64,000 nucleotides of DNA from an uncultured Lactobacillus sp. (GTDB lineage: Bacteria; Bacillota; Bacilli; Lactobacillales; Lactobacillaceae): positions 34,035 through 98,034 of the forward strand of contig CAMLHK010000004.1 of NCBI GenBank assembly GCA_946479925.1, read 5' to 3'. The notes under the pieces are model-generated. The model saw only the letters and a list, made by a program, of their open reading frames with translations. It was not told the DNA's origin and did no database searches. This document shows, in pieces, positions 1-9,979 of this stretch (positions within the stretch are counted from its first letter, which is position 1; each line of letters begins with the position of its first letter). The translations under genes and the position numbers were made by a program.

Positions 1-1639
1 CAATATTGCTTGGACGCTTATCACTGTCAACTGTTACTCGCACTACGATTTCATTGCCCATGCCACTTGAAGATTTACCAATGTATTGATTTTCAGCAGT
101 TGAATAGCTTTCTTCTTTAACATCTGATTCAGGAAATGCAGTATCAGCATTATTTTCACTAACACTGGCACCTGAAACAACTTGATCATCTTTAATTTTG
201 GCGGCATTTTCTCCAGCTATCTTACCAAATATTAAGCAGTCAGCCATGTCACCCCCGCCATTATATTGATTTGCACCTATATGACCCAGTTCACCAGCAG
301 CATATAAGTGTGGCAAAACTTTCTGATCTGTATCTAAGACTTCAGCATTTTTATTTCGGCGTGGGCCACCCTGGGTGTTTAACATGGTGTGTTGTTGAGC
401 TAACGAATAAAATGGACCCGTAAGTGAAATTTTGGTCATTGACTCTGGCTTACGTCCACATTGGTAATCAACTCCGCGATCAACGAAGAAATTATACGTG
501 TTCAAAGTATTTTCTAAAACTGCCGGATCAACTTTTATTTCTTGAGCTAAGTCAGCGATAGTTTCTGACTTAACCACTTTGCTTAAAGCTTCCTTTTGAA
601 ATTCATCATTCTCAGCTGAGAATAGTTCATCGTATTTATTCTGATCAAAAATCATATGAGGATGCACTTGGGCTAAAGGGATTCTCCAAATACCATGATT
701 ATAGCGATGACCATGACGGGTTGGATCGTCTTCTGCTACATAACGTGTACCATCATCGCCAACTGTGATCAGTGAACCGGCAAATAATGCTTTCCAGGCC
801 ATAATGTTATGAGCTCTTTGGCCTTTGGGAGCAGCTAAATTAACAGTTCCACCTGGTTCATAATTATTCATATGCCACAAATCTGCACCAACTTCTATAG
901 CCATTTTGATGCCATCGCCATTGTTATAAAGCGTACCGTATGGTAATAAATTAGTTTCACCTAAATAATCCTGCACCATTTGTTCGTTATTTTCAAATCC
1001 ACCAAGTGCTAAAACTACACCATTTTTTGCATGGACGTTGAACAACTTGCCTTTATTTTTAATCTGTACACCTATTATTGTCTTATCAGTATCCTGAATT
1101 AAATGCTTTGCTGGCGTTGAATAAAGCACATCAATCTTGTCGCTGCGATCTAAAACATTCTGGCGCAATTTCTTCCAAAGAGCAGCATCGAATATTTGAT
1201 CATGCACTAACAAGTCGTCGTTTGTATCTGCACCTTCAAATTCGGGATATTCAGCACTCATGTATGCCAACATGGCAACATTTTTGTTACCTGGGTTATT
1301 TTTAACGCTGAATGCTTTACCACCGAGATACTTTTCGAAGTAATCTGGTAAATTAACCATCCCTTTTACAAAAGTTTCTAGCACCTGCTCATCTAAATCA
1401 AGTGGAGCAGTCATTTTTTGATAATACTTTTTTAGCTTTTCATAATCATAACCTGCTTCAACAATCTGTCCACAATATCTGGTATTACCACCTTCATGTC
1501 CCTCTGGTGCACTATCTACTAAAAGGACTTTTGCTCCTTTATCTGCTGCGAAACGTGCTGCTGTAGCACCTGCTCCACCAAAACCGATTACCACAACATC
1601 ATAAGTTGCATTCCATGATTCGTTATCTTTTAAAAACAT
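1..1639 (-). CDS. FAD-dependent fumarate/urocanate reductase-type flavoprotein, C-terminus beyond window
   Basis: The frame opens at an ATG (1637-1639) preceded by an AGGAGG-like ribosome site and stays open to the window edge. The N-terminus carries a Rossmann FAD loop (VVVIGFGGAGATAA), and the FAD-binding close has the family's QYNGGGDMADCLIFG stretch. The last visible residues (YIGKSSSGMGNEIVVRVTV) look like the start of an FMN-binding domain, giving the flavin-domain-then-FMN order of soluble fumarate/urocanate-type reductases. Such enzymes reduce an unsaturated acid as an electron sink; the substrate cannot be told from sequence. It begins 15 bases after an AraC regulator on the same strand and is probably its cotranscribed target. 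The 3' end is missing here only because of the window. Confidence 0.85.
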   Translation of the reverse strand, partial: MFLKDNESWNATYDVVVIGFGGAGATAARFAADKGAKVLLVDSAPEGHEGGNTRYCGQIVEAGYDYEKLKKYYQKMTAPLDLDEQVLETFVKGMVNLPDYFEKYLGGKAFSVKNNPGNKNVAMLAYMSAEYPEFEGADTNDDLLVHDQIFDAALWKKLRQNVLDRSDKIDVLYSTPAKHLIQDTDKTIIGVQIKNKGKLFNVHAKNGVVLALGGFENNEQMVQDYLGETNLLPYGTLYNNGDGIKMAIEVGADLWHMNNYEPGGTVNLAAPKGQRAHNIMAWKALFAGSLITVGDDGTRYVAEDDPTRHGHRYNHGIWRIPLAQVHPHMIFDQNKYDELFSAENDEFQKEALSKVVKSETIADLAQEIKVDPAVLENTLNTYNFFVDRGVDYQCGRKPESMTKISLTGPFYSLAQQHTMLNTQGGPRRNKNAEVLDTDQKVLPHLYAAGELGHIGANQYNGGGDMADCLIFGKIAGENAAKIKDDQVVSGASVSENNADTAFPESDVKEESYSTAENQYIGKSSSGMGNEIVVRVTVDSDKRPSNI

Positions 1640-1654
1640 TTTGTTTCCTCCTAA

Positions 1655-2650
1655 TTAAATTACCGCATTTATACTATTAGTTTTTAATATTGCTTGAAGC
1701 CTATATTCTTTAACAGTCACTCCTGTCCATTTCTTAAAGGCTTTATAGAACGAAGAAACACTATTAAAGCCAACTAGAAAACTTACTTCTGCAGTATTTA
1801 AAGTTCTGTCTTGAAGTAGATTTTGAGCCAAAATTTTCTGCACAATACTTAACTGTTTTTTAAAAGTTGTGCCTTCATTTTGCAGCCATCTTTGTAATGT
1901 TCTTGATGAAATACCCAGTTTATTTGCTACGTCTTTTACCTGAAAATTACCTCCGGCTATCAATTTAAACAGAGTGTTTTGTACAACTGCAGAAATTGGA
2001 GGATTTATATTTAATTCTTTTATGTACTTTTTCAAACCAGGCTCCATGAAATTCCACATTACATCATTTTTGGTTACAAATGACTGCTCTAAATCATGCT
2101 TTCTAAACACCAAATAATTGTCTAAGCTATTTTGAGCTTCAATACCTAAATATTTATTTATTCTTGATCCATACTCATATTTGCTCCCAATAGATACGGG
2201 TATAACACATTTATTTGTACCTGCTCTAATCAGACTTACTAAAGAAATTTGATCTACTAATAGGCTAAAACGTGAAAATTTACGATATTTGTCCAAATAT
2301 TTAATATGAATTCTTAATTTTTCACCTTCCTCAAAAGTTCCCATTTCAATTGGACCTATAAGCTGCTGGTAAGCTGCTAGGCGGGAAATTGCCTGTAAGC
2401 CATTTTTGCTTGACAAAGCTGCAAAATATGGGGGAACAAATTGGTAAAAATTACGAACATCACTACACTTCAACAGCTGTTTATCATTTGCTTCTTTGTC
2501 TAACATTTCAAATACATGAGAATTTTTAATCCACTTTGCATTCAGATATTTGTCCATTACGCTAGAATCAAGTAAACCAGAAATTGAATTAAATGGGTAA
2601 CCTAATTCTAGTAGGAAATCTTTTAATTCAGTTGTTATTTTTAGATTCAT
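1655..2650 (-). CDS. AraC-family transcriptional regulator
   Basis: A 331-residue protein whose C-terminal 90 residues form a typical AraC double helix-turn-helix (VKDVANKLGISSRTLQRWL, then the second helix pair around VSFLVGFNSVSSFYKAFKKW). The N-terminal 200 residues resemble the arabinose-binding-type ligand domain found in OruR/ArgR-like AraC members. The upstream ATG at 2663-2665 is rejected as start because a GGAGG ribosome site lies between it and the ATG at 2648-2650. It sits just before the flavoprotein reductase gene and is likely its local regulator; the ligand is unknown. Being cotranscribed, it may be autoregulated. Confidence 0.85.
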   Translation of the reverse strand: MNLKITTELKDFLLELGYPFNSISGLLDSSVMDKYLNAKWIKNSHVFEMLDKEANDKQLLKCSDVRNFYQFVPPYFAALSSKNGLQAISRLAAYQQLIGPIEMGTFEEGEKLRIHIKYLDKYRKFSRFSLLVDQISLVSLIRAGTNKCVIPVSIGSKYEYGSRINKYLGIEAQNSLDNYLVFRKHDLEQSFVTKNDVMWNFMEPGLKKYIKELNINPPISAVVQNTLFKLIAGGNFQVKDVANKLGISSRTLQRWLQNEGTTFKKQLSIVQKILAQNLLQDRTLNTAEVSFLVGFNSVSSFYKAFKKWTGVTVKEYRLQAILKTNSINAVI

Positions 2651-2764
2651 AGCAGGTTCCTCCATTCAATCCGTATTGTATACCCTTTCATTTTACCAAA
2701 ATGTGTTTTTTTGCGCTTTTTTATGTTAATTTACGCCATATTTTGAAGATATATTACAAAATAA

Positions 2765-2795
2765 AAAAGGATTGAATTTTGCATTCAATCCTTTT
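2765..2795 (-). terminator. Rho-independent terminator of rny
   Basis: A perfect 13-bp inverted repeat (2765-2777 with 2783-2795, five-base loop), followed on the minus strand by a T run, lies just past the rny stop codon. Confidence 0.85.
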
Positions 2796-2797
2796 AT

Positions 2798-4429
2798 TTA
2801 CTTTGCAATTGATACAGCACGTTTTTCACGAATAACTGTTATTTTAATATTACCCGGGTAATCAAGTTCTTTTTCAATTTGATTGCGAATGTCGCGTGCT
2901 AAAACTGTAATACGATCATCTGAAATCTTGTCAGGTTCAACCATCACGCGGACTTCTCGACCAGCTTGAATAGCGTATGCCTGTTTGACTCCATCATACC
3001 TATTTGCTATTTGCTCGAGGTCGGTAAGTCTTCTGATATAATTTTCCAAACTTTCGCTTCTAGCACCAGGTCTTGCAGAAGAAATGGTATCCGCTGCAAC
3101 TACCAATTCAGCAATAAATGATAACTTAGGCACATCCCCATGGTGTGCTGCAATTGCATTAACAACCACATCCGGCTCATGATACTTCCTTGTCAGTTCT
3201 ACACCAATTTCTACGTGTGAACCTTCAATGTCATGGTCGACTGCTTTTCCAATATCGTGTAATAATCCCGCGCGAACGGCTAATTTTTCATTTAATCCAA
3301 GCTCTGCAGCCATTGTACCAGCTAATTTTGCAACTTCAATTGAATGACCCAAAACATTTTGACCATAAGATGTCCGGTATTTGAGTCTACCCAATATTTT
3401 AACTAGTTCTGGATTCATTTTATGAATTCCCAGCTCCATTAGAGCGCTTTCTCCAGCTTCGTAAATATCATCGTTTACTTCTTTACGGGCTTTATCAACT
3501 GTTTCCTCTATTCGAGCCGGATGAATGCGTCCATCCTTAATCAAACGTTCCATTGCCCTTTTCGCAATTTCACGCCTGATGGCATCAAAACCACTTAAAG
3601 TTACAACTTTTGGAGTGTCATCAATTATAAGATCAACTCCAGTAAGAGCTTCAAAAGATCTGATATTACGTCCTTCACGACCAATAATTCGACCCTTCAT
3701 TTCCTCATTAGGCAAATCAACTACAGATACTGTTGTTTCAGCTACTGTATCTGCCGAGCTACTTTGAATTGCATCAATAATTATTTTGCGCGCATAATGG
3801 TCAGCTTTAGCTTTTACTTCTTGATTACTATTACTAATCAACTCTGCCCGTTCTTTAACTAATTCATCTGCTAATTGATCTAAAACAAGCTTTTTTGCCT
3901 GCTCTTTGTTTAAATGGGCCACTTCGTATAGCTTCTGCGTAGTCTGTTCAACTAGTTCATCAGCTTTTTGCAATTTAGCAGCTAATTCTGTTTGCTTTTG
4001 CTCTAGCTGTTCATCTTTTTTAGTTAAATCATCCTCTTTTTCTTTTAGCAAAGAGTTCTTATGATCAAGAGTATCCTCTCGTTGGGTTAAGCGATTTTGA
4101 TCGCGTGCAATTTTGTCACGTTTGTCGTTTAATTCATCTTCAACTTTTTGTCGATAGTCTTGAATTTGTTCTTGAGCTTCAAGAATTTTTTCTTTTTTAG
4201 TGTTTTGCGCACTCTGTTTAATAGCATCAGCTGCTTGCTTTTGTGCATTGACTTCAGCTTTAGCAGCGTCAACTCGTGCTTTTGCTTCGGTTAAAATATG
4301 GTCGGCATCGTTTTGAGCGTTCTGAGCCCTTTTCTCCCAGATCCTTTTACGAATAGAGTATCCTACAACAACGCCAACAATAATTGAAATTATAGCTATC
4401 GCGACGGGAATCAAAAATTTACTTATCAT
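2798..4429 (-). CDS. rny: Ribonuclease Y
   Basis: 543 residues, the usual length for RNase Y, the membrane-anchored endoribonuclease that starts mRNA turnover in Firmicutes. The order is an N-terminal membrane helix (about 5-25), a long charged coiled coil (about 30-200), a KH RNA-binding domain with [11 protein letters not shown] (about 250), and an HD phosphohydrolase domain with [12 protein letters not shown] (about 390), which supplies the metal-binding His-Asp pair. It lies downstream of recA, the common Lactobacillus and Bacillus order, but each gene has its own hairpin terminator. Confidence 0.97.
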   Translation of the reverse strand: MISKFLIPVAIAIISIIVGVVVGYSIRKRIWEKRAQNAQNDADHILTEAKARVDAAKAEVNAQKQAADAIKQSAQNTKKEKILEAQEQIQDYRQKVEDELNDKRDKIARDQNRLTQREDTLDHKNSLLKEKEDDLTKKDEQLEQKQTELAAKLQKADELVEQTTQKLYEVAHLNKEQAKKLVLDQLADELVKERAELISNSNQEVKAKADHYARKIIIDAIQSSSADTVAETTVSVVDLPNEEMKGRIIGREGRNIRSFEALTGVDLIIDDTPKVVTLSGFDAIRREIAKRAMERLIKDGRIHPARIEETVDKARKEVNDDIYEAGESALMELGIHKMNPELVKILGRLKYRTSYGQNVLGHSIEVAKLAGTMAAELGLNEKLAVRAGLLHDIGKAVDHDIEGSHVEIGVELTRKYHEPDVVVNAIAAHHGDVPKLSFIAELVVAADTISSARPGARSESLENYIRRLTDLEQIANRYDGVKQAYAIQAGREVRVMVEPDKISDDRITVLARDIRNQIEKELDYPGNIKITVIREKRAVSIAK

Positions 4430-4516
4430 GATTTCTATCGCCTTTTTTATTTTTTTAGATTATTCACACAATATTAATAATAAAGAACGATGGGACTTAT
4501 GTCAAACGACATGAAA

Positions 4517-4548
4517 AAACCTTAACCCATTTTCACAGGTCAAGGTTT
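4517..4548 (-). terminator. Terminator of recA
   Basis: An 11-bp stem with one A/C mismatch (4517-4527 with 4538-4548) and a short T tract on the minus strand, immediately after the recA stop. Confidence 0.75.
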
Positions 4549-4560
4549 ATTTCCTCGTAA

Positions 4561-5670
4561 TTAGCTTTTGCTGTCTGCTTCTTTTTTAGCAGAAGCTTCC
4601 TTTTCTGTATCAGCAGCCTTTTGGGCTCTCTTGGCTTTTATTTTTTCAGGATCTTCTCTTTCAGCAACTGATTCTTCATCAATACCGAAAGCTTGACGAA
4701 CCTGCTTTTGGACATCGTCATAGACATCAGGGTGATCCTCAAGGTACTTCTTAGCATTTTCTCGGCCCTGACCAATTCGTTCATCGTGATATGAATACCA
4801 GGAGCCGGCCTTGGCTATAATGTCTTTGTCGGCCGCCATATCCAACAGTTCACCACTCTGTGAAATACCCTTGCCATACATCATGTCAACTTCAGCAACT
4901 TTAAAAGGCGGTGCAACTTTGTTTTTAACTACCTTGATTTTTACACGGTTACCAGTAATTTCTCCACCGGTTTGCTTGATCTTTTCCGCTCTTCTGATTT
5001 CCAAACGAATAGTGGCATAAAACTTCAGTGCCCGACCACCAGGAGTAGTTTCAGGATTACCAAACATAATTCCAACTTTTTCACGAATTTGATTGATAAA
5101 AATTGCAATAGTTTTGGTCTTATTAATGTTACCCGAAAGCTTACGCAGAGCTTGACTCATTAAACGAGCTTGCAGACCAACATGACTGTCACCCATTTCT
5201 CCGTCAATTTCAGCTTGAGGCACAAGTGCTGCAACAGAGTCAACAACTAAAATATCAATTGCACCACTTGTAATCAACGTATCAGCAATTTGTAAACCTT
5301 CTTCACCAGTATTTGGCTGAGACAAAATAAGTGAATCAACATCAACACCTAATGCCTCCGCATAAGCCGGATCCATAGCATTTTCGGCATCGATATAAGC
5401 GGCTGTACCACCTCTTTTTTGCACTTCAGCTACTGCATGTAATGCAACCGTTGTTTTACCAGAAGATTCTGGTCCGTAAATTTCTATTATTCTACCCCGG
5501 GGATAGCCGCCAACTCCCAGAGCTGCATCAAGAGCAAGCGAACCTGAGGGAACGGTCGAGATTTTGGTGTCAGCTTTATCACCCATACGCATAACAGCGC
5601 CTTTACCAAAATTCTTTTCAATTTTCTTAAGCGCATTTTCCAGTGCAGCTTGTTTTTCATCCTTGGCCAA
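4561..5670 (-). CDS. recA: Recombinase RecA
   Basis: 369 residues with the complete RecA core: Walker [10 protein letters not shown] (about 65), Walker B-type [10 protein letters not shown], the L2-side motif [12 protein letters not shown] and the [20 protein letters not shown] stretch. The C-terminal tail is lysine- and glutamate-rich, as in Gram-positive RecA. RecA forms ATP-dependent filaments on single-stranded DNA for recombination and SOS signalling. An AGGAGG-like ribosome site precedes the ATG. Upstream are a promoter and a DinR/LexA-type box. In many relatives cinA precedes recA; here the osmoprotectant transporter operon does, and cinA is not in the window. Confidence 0.98.
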   Translation of the reverse strand: MAKDEKQAALENALKKIEKNFGKGAVMRMGDKADTKISTVPSGSLALDAALGVGGYPRGRIIEIYGPESSGKTTVALHAVAEVQKRGGTAAYIDAENAMDPAYAEALGVDVDSLILSQPNTGEEGLQIADTLITSGAIDILVVDSVAALVPQAEIDGEMGDSHVGLQARLMSQALRKLSGNINKTKTIAIFINQIREKVGIMFGNPETTPGGRALKFYATIRLEIRRAEKIKQTGGEITGNRVKIKVVKNKVAPPFKVAEVDMMYGKGISQSGELLDMAADKDIIAKAGSWYSYHDERIGQGRENAKKYLEDHPDVYDDVQKQVRQAFGIDEESVAEREDPEKIKAKRAQKAADTEKEASAKKEADSKS

Positions 5671-5717
5671 GACTCTTGTCCTCCTCTATCAAAATTTCTT
5701 TAATTTAGTACGTAATA

Positions 5718-5770
5718 ATTATACTTTGCTTTAGTGTATATTTGCAAGAAAAAAGGCGAACAAATGTTTA
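5718..5770 (-). promoter_or_regulatory. recA promoter with SOS (DinR/LexA-type) box
   Basis: Read on the minus strand there is a -35-like TTGCAA (5742-5747), an 18-base spacer and a perfect -10 TATAAT (5718-5723). Ten bases upstream of the -35 lies CGAACAAATGTTTA (5757-5770), which fits the Gram-positive SOS box (CGAAC-N4-GTTYG type) except at the last positions. Damage induction of recA through LexA is the natural reading. Confidence 0.7.
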
Positions 5771-5821
5771 TTATTTTTATTCACATTATTAAATACGAAA
5801 AAAATGCAAAAAACTTTTAAT

Positions 5822-6481
5822 TTATTTTTTAAGGCCTTTGGGTTCCAAAACTTTTTGCAAGAAATTCAAAATCACATCTGCCAAGATTGCCATCAATGCT
5901 GTAGGAAGGGCACCAGCTAGTATAATCGCACTGCCATTAGTAGCATTGGTGCCGCGAATAATTATGTCTCCTAAGCCACCTGCTCCAACGAACGAACCAA
6001 TTGAAGTGATACCAATTGCTATTACCAAAGCGTTTTTCAAGCCGGCTATAATAACAGACATTGAGAGCGGTAATCTCACCATATAAAGTAGTTGCAGCTT
6101 TGTCATTCCCATTCCTTTTCCTGAATCAATGACATTCTTATTAACGCTTCTCATACCAGTATATGTATTCTTAATAATTGGCAAAAGTGAATAAAGCGTA
6201 ACGGTGACAATAACGGTCATAACGCCTAGGCCCAAACCAATCATTACAATAGACAAAAGGGCAAGCGAAGGAATCGTTTGAATAAAGTTTGCAATTTCTA
6301 CAACAAAATCTCCTAAATGTCCATTGCGCGAAATAAAAATTCCAACCGGTATACCAATAATAGCTGCAAATAAAACGCCATAGATTGAAATCAAAAAAGT
6401 CCGGTTAAATTGTGCTAATACATAACTACCATTATGGACATAATAGTAAATAAATTGCTGCCATAAAGATAAATGAGACAT
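5822..6481 (-). CDS. opuCD: Osmoprotectant (glycine betaine/carnitine/choline) ABC transporter permease, second subunit
   Basis: 219 residues with about five hydrophobic helices and the OpuC/ProW-type permease coupling motif (MRSVNKNVIDSGKGMGMT, then VRLPLSMSVIIAGLKNA). It is the last gene of a minus-strand operon in the canonical OpuC order: ATPase, permease, binding protein, permease. The stop codon of the binding-protein gene directly abuts its start. These systems import betaine-type compatible solutes under osmotic stress. No strong terminator is seen between its stop and recA. Confidence 0.9.
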   Translation of the reverse strand: MSHLSLWQQFIYYYVHNGSYVLAQFNRTFLISIYGVLFAAIIGIPVGIFISRNGHLGDFVVEIANFIQTIPSLALLSIVMIGLGLGVMTVIVTVTLYSLLPIIKNTYTGMRSVNKNVIDSGKGMGMTKLQLLYMVRLPLSMSVIIAGLKNALVIAIGITSIGSFVGAGGLGDIIIRGTNATNGSAIILAGALPTALMAILADVILNFLQKVLEPKGLKK

Positions 6482-7416
6482 TATTTCTCCCCCCTAAAGT
6501 AATTATGTTTTTCTAAAAATTGCCGTGCAACCGTAGCGGGTTCAAGTAGCTTGTCATCTACTTGGAAGTTCATTTTACGTATATCATGAACACTCACATT
6601 ACCCACTAATCTTTCCAGAATTGCCTTTAATTCAGGATGCTCTCTTAATAAATAGTTATTAATTAGCATGCCACAATTATATGGCGGAAAGAAATGCTTA
6701 TCATCCTTCAACAGGTGCAAATTGTAGCTATCAATTCGGCCATCAGTAGAATAGCCTAGAATAACATCCATCTTACCGCTTTTCAGTGCTGAATATACTA
6801 AGCCGATATTCATTGGGTGTGCTTTAGAAAAGGTTAATCCGTAAGCTGTTTGAAAAGCAGGATAACCGACTCCTGGAGCATTTACCCATTCGGATGCTAC
6901 ACCGAAAGAAAATTTATCTTTAACTTTCTTTAAATCAGAAATCTGATACAGATGGTACTTCTTTTGGTCTTTTGCTCTCACCATAAAAGCATAATTATTA
7001 GCGAAGCCATATGTATGCAAATAAGTTTGATCCCATCTCTTTTTTACTTCACGTCTGACTGTATCATTTGCCTTTTTGGAATCCTTAATAGCTGGCAATA
7101 AAAGATTTGCAGTTAATTCACCACCATCATAAGCAGCAGCTTGAATATCGGCGTCATGACGAATTAGAGCCTGATGCTGCATAGGAGCAGAACCCAAATT
7201 ATTAACAATTGAAGTTTTGTATGAAGTTTCATGTTCAATCAATTGGGCAACAATATTAGCCATAATTTGTGATTCAGTAGTTGTTAGTGCCGTAATTCTA
7301 ATATTTTCCTGACTGCCTTGACTATCAGAAAGTCCAGGCAAGCCACAAGCACTAGTAGTTAACATAATAAACAAGGCTGTTATCATCAGGAATATCTTTT
7401 TAAAATACTTTTTCAT
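6481..7416 (-). CDS. opuCC: Osmoprotectant ABC transporter substrate-binding lipoprotein
   Basis: 311 residues. The N-terminus is a lipoprotein signal (lysines, hydrophobic core, lipobox TTSACG with Cys about 24), so the protein is tethered outside the membrane. The rest is an OpuAC-type solute-binding domain (TTESQIMANIVAQLIEH start; GYSTDGRIDSY near residue 220). A GGAGG site precedes the ATG. It sits between the two permease genes, as in opuC/opuB operons. Betaine, carnitine and choline are possible ligands; the aromatic cage cannot be assigned by eye. Confidence 0.92.
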   Translation of the reverse strand: MKKYFKKIFLMITALFIMLTTSACGLPGLSDSQGSQENIRITALTTTESQIMANIVAQLIEHETSYKTSIVNNLGSAPMQHQALIRHDADIQAAAYDGGELTANLLLPAIKDSKKANDTVRREVKKRWDQTYLHTYGFANNYAFMVRAKDQKKYHLYQISDLKKVKDKFSFGVASEWVNAPGVGYPAFQTAYGLTFSKAHPMNIGLVYSALKSGKMDVILGYSTDGRIDSYNLHLLKDDKHFFPPYNCGMLINNYLLREHPELKAILERLVGNVSVHDIRKMNFQVDDKLLEPATVARQFLEKHNYFRGEK

Positions 7417-7429
7417 GATGAATACCTCC

Positions 7430-8053
7430 TTATATTCCTTTTGGTGTTAATTTACGTTCAAGCTTACCCAAGAGATAATCAGTTAGAAGTGCCAATATGA
7501 TAACAGGAATGGTACCACCAAAAATTAGATCAGTCTGATATAAACTAAGGCCATTAAAGATGAAGTCGCCAAGGCCCCCAGCACCTATATAAGAAGCTAG
7601 AGTCGCCCACGCAATAACATAAATAGCAGAAAGTCTTATTCCCGCCATGATTACAGGCATTGCTAAAGGAATATCAACTTTCAAAATTAATTGCAGATTA
7701 GTCATACCTAAGCCACGTGCAGAATCAATAGTGTCCGGGTTTACCCCCATCAGACCAACATATGTATTCCGCAAAATGGGCATTAAACTATAGAGAAAAA
7801 GTGCAATAATTGCGGGCAGCTTACCAACACCAAAAAATGGAATCATGATCGCAAGCAGAGCCAAAGCAGGTATGGTCTGTAACATACTGGCAATAGCAAT
7901 CACGACTTTTGCCACTCGCGGAAATTTCATTAATATGATACTTAATGGAACTGCTACAACAATTCCCAAGCCCAGTGAAATAGCTGAAATATATATTTGT
8001 TGCCATGTTTTTACTAATAATTCTGAGCCATGTTGTGCAAAAAAGGCTGACAT
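7430..8053 (-). CDS. opuCB: Osmoprotectant ABC transporter permease, first subunit
   Basis: Starting from the ATG at 8051-8053 the product is 207 residues ([12 protein letters not shown]...), the usual OpuCB length. A further-upstream start at 8125 would put the N-terminus inside the ATPase gene and is rejected; an AGAGGCG ribosome site precedes the chosen ATG, one base after the ATPase stop. It has about five membrane helices and the permease coupling motif ([16 protein letters not shown]). It pairs with the second permease to form the membrane channel of the transporter. Confidence 0.9.
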   Translation of the reverse strand: MSAFFAQHGSELLVKTWQQIYISAISLGLGIVVAVPLSIILMKFPRVAKVVIAIASMLQTIPALALLAIMIPFFGVGKLPAIIALFLYSLMPILRNTYVGLMGVNPDTIDSARGLGMTNLQLILKVDIPLAMPVIMAGIRLSAIYVIAWATLASYIGAGGLGDFIFNGLSLYQTDLIFGGTIPVIILALLTDYLLGKLERKLTPKGI

Positions 8054-8054
8054 T

Positions 8055-9233
8055 TTAGTTCGCCTCTTTTCCCGTATTATTTTGCGTGTGGCCCTTATCG
8101 CCCCATATTTTTTGATAAACGACATTAACCAAACTTGCGCGAGTTACTATACCGACTAATTTATTATCCGAATCAATTACTGGAATATAACTCTTGTTAC
8201 GGCTCATGATGCGGCTAAAATTGTCTCGCAAATATTCATCCGGACCAACTGTGCTTAATTTAGTAATTAAAATATCACTAACGCTGCTTGCCTTAGAATA
8301 ATTTCGTTGCAAATCATCAATTGAAATATAGCCTTTAAGGTGGTCACTATTATCAACCACTAGAAGCGTATCGACACGGTGCTCCTTCATCATGGTTAAG
8401 GCATCAGACAAAGAGGCACCCAAGTCAATCTTAATCGGATTTGTTAGCATCACATTTTTAACTTTTACGGTTTCATATTTTGCTTCAGACAGGCGTTCTT
8501 CACCAATTAAACTTTTAACGTAGTCATTAGCAGGATGATGTAAAATCTCCTCAGGCGTTCCTACTTGGATCAACTGCCCATCATGCAAAACAACTACTTT
8601 AGTAGCTAACTTTAACGCTTCATCCATATCATGAGTGACAAAAACAATTGTTTTGCCTAATCGCACTTGTAAGTTTTGTACCAAATTTTGTAAACTTTCG
8701 CGAGTTATCGGATCTAATGCTCCAAAAGGCTCATCCATTAATATGAGATTTTGGTTTGCTGCCAGTGCGCGTACAACTCCAATTCTTTGTTGTTGACCAC
8801 CAGATAGCTCAGTCGGATACCTGTCTAAATATGATTCCGGCAATTCAGCCATTTGAATTAGCTTTTGCGCTTCACCAGCTAATTTTTCCTTAGGCCATTT
8901 TAATAGCTTGGGTACTAAAATGATATTTTCCCTAATAGTCATATGAGGCATCAAACCATTATTTTGAATAACATACCCAATATGACGTCTCAAGTTGACG
9001 GGATTAAAACTTTTAACGTTTTTGCCGTTAACCAGCACCTCGCCTTTAGTTACGCTGTTCATGCGATTAATCATCCGCATCAAAGTAGTCTTTCCTGAAC
9101 CGGAGGTGCCAATTAGGCAGCAAAAATCACCTTTATCTATTTCAAAACTGATATGATTAACAGCCGGATTTTTCATTTTAGGATATATCTTGGATACATC
9201 TTTGAACTCAACCATTGGTATTTTTTCTCCCAT
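8055..9233 (-). CDS. opuCA: Osmoprotectant ABC transporter ATP-binding protein with CBS domains
   Basis: 392 residues. The first 240 are an ABC ATPase with Walker [10 protein letters not shown] (about 42), signature LSGGQQQR, and Walker [13 protein letters not shown]. The last 130 are two CBS repeats ([20 protein letters not shown] and the [12 protein letters not shown] region), which in OpuA-type transporters sense ionic strength or c-di-AMP. An AAGGAGG site precedes the ATG. First gene of the operon; a 32-base inverted repeat upstream may be regulatory. Confidence 0.95.
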   Translation of the reverse strand: MGEKIPMVEFKDVSKIYPKMKNPAVNHISFEIDKGDFCCLIGTSGSGKTTLMRMINRMNSVTKGEVLVNGKNVKSFNPVNLRRHIGYVIQNNGLMPHMTIRENIILVPKLLKWPKEKLAGEAQKLIQMAELPESYLDRYPTELSGGQQQRIGVVRALAANQNLILMDEPFGALDPITRESLQNLVQNLQVRLGKTIVFVTHDMDEALKLATKVVVLHDGQLIQVGTPEEILHHPANDYVKSLIGEERLSEAKYETVKVKNVMLTNPIKIDLGASLSDALTMMKEHRVDTLLVVDNSDHLKGYISIDDLQRNYSKASSVSDILITKLSTVGPDEYLRDNFSRIMSRNKSYIPVIDSDNKLVGIVTRASLVNVVYQKIWGDKGHTQNNTGKEAN

Positions 9234-9284
9234 AAATTTTCCTCCTTTTCAATATTTCCTTAATTTAATCCTAACAAGTAAATG

Positions 9285-9316
9285 GAGCATAATCAACAAT
9301 TGACCATTTTATGCTC
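9285..9316. promoter_or_regulatory. Inverted repeat upstream of the osmoprotectant operon
   Basis: The 8-base arms GAGCATAA and TTATGCTC are perfect and 16 bases apart, with an internal CAATTG palindrome. The repeat lies about 50 bases upstream of opuCA and could be an operator or a leader hairpin. Read on the plus strand it is followed by five T, so a terminator reading is possible, but no plus-strand gene precedes it. Confidence 0.4.
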
Positions 9317-9340
9317 TTTTTATATTAAAAAAGAAGCACA

Positions 9341-9367
9341 AAAAAGCACTGCCTTGCAGTGCTTTTT
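9341..9367 (-). terminator. Terminator of pgsA
   Basis: A perfect 11-bp stem (9341-9351 with 9357-9367, five-base loop) with flanking A and T runs lies 25 bases past the pgsA stop. Confidence 0.85.
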
Positions 9368-9391
9368 AATAAAACTAAATTTTTCTTTAAT

Positions 9392-9952
9392 TTACATTGA
9401 ACCTTCAAAGACATCCCATGAACTGTGGAAATAGTCCCAGCCAGAATAGATAGTAAAAATCAGTGCAATATAAAGTAAGATAGTGCCTATATGATAAAAG
9501 TCTCCAATTAGCAAAAAGATAATTGAAAGCATTTGACATGTCGTTTTGATTTTACCCGGCATAGCTGCAGCCATAACTTGTCCCTTATTCTCCGCCAAAA
9601 TCAAACGCAATCCAGTTACTGCCAATTCACGACAAACAATTATTGCTACAACCCAGGCCGGAGCAAGTTTTAAAGAAATTAACATTATAAATGCAGTCAT
9701 AGTAAGCATTTTGTCAGCCAAAGGATCCGCAAATTTTCCAAAATTTGTAACCAAGTTGCGTGACCTAGCAATATGACCATCAAACCAATCAGTTGCAGAA
9801 GCAACTGCAAATACAATCGCAGCTATTACCAATCTCCAATAAACAGTAGTGCCAGCAACTTTAAAACTGGCATCACCACCAAAAATAACAATTAGCATGA
9901 AAACCGGAATCAATAATATTCTAAAAACCGTTAACTTATTAGGCAAATTCAT
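9392..9952 (-). CDS. pgsA: CDP-diacylglycerol-glycerol-3-phosphate 3-phosphatidyltransferase
   Basis: 186 residues starting MNLPNKLTVFRI, the canonical PgsA N-terminus. A TTG at 9970 would add six residues, but the GGAGG ribosome site falls inside that extension, so the ATG at 9950-9952 is used. The CDP-alcohol phosphotransferase signature (DG-x2-AR-x8-G-x3-D-x3-D) is present at about 57-79, starting DGHIARSRN and ending FADPLAD. The enzyme makes phosphatidylglycerol phosphate in the membrane and has about four helices. It follows rodZ, the usual ymfI-rodZ-pgsA order. Confidence 0.95.
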   Translation of the reverse strand: MNLPNKLTVFRILLIPVFMLIVIFGGDASFKVAGTTVYWRLVIAAIVFAVASATDWFDGHIARSRNLVTNFGKFADPLADKMLTMTAFIMLISLKLAPAWVVAIIVCRELAVTGLRLILAENKGQVMAAAMPGKIKTTCQMLSIIFLLIGDFYHIGTILLYIALIFTIYSGWDYFHSSWDVFEGSM

Positions 9953-9979
9953 TCTTAACTTTTCCTCCAAAAATAGTTA

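Noticed and set aside
1078-1305. 75-codon plus-strand frame inside the reductase
   Set aside because: Antisense shadow of a clear coding region.
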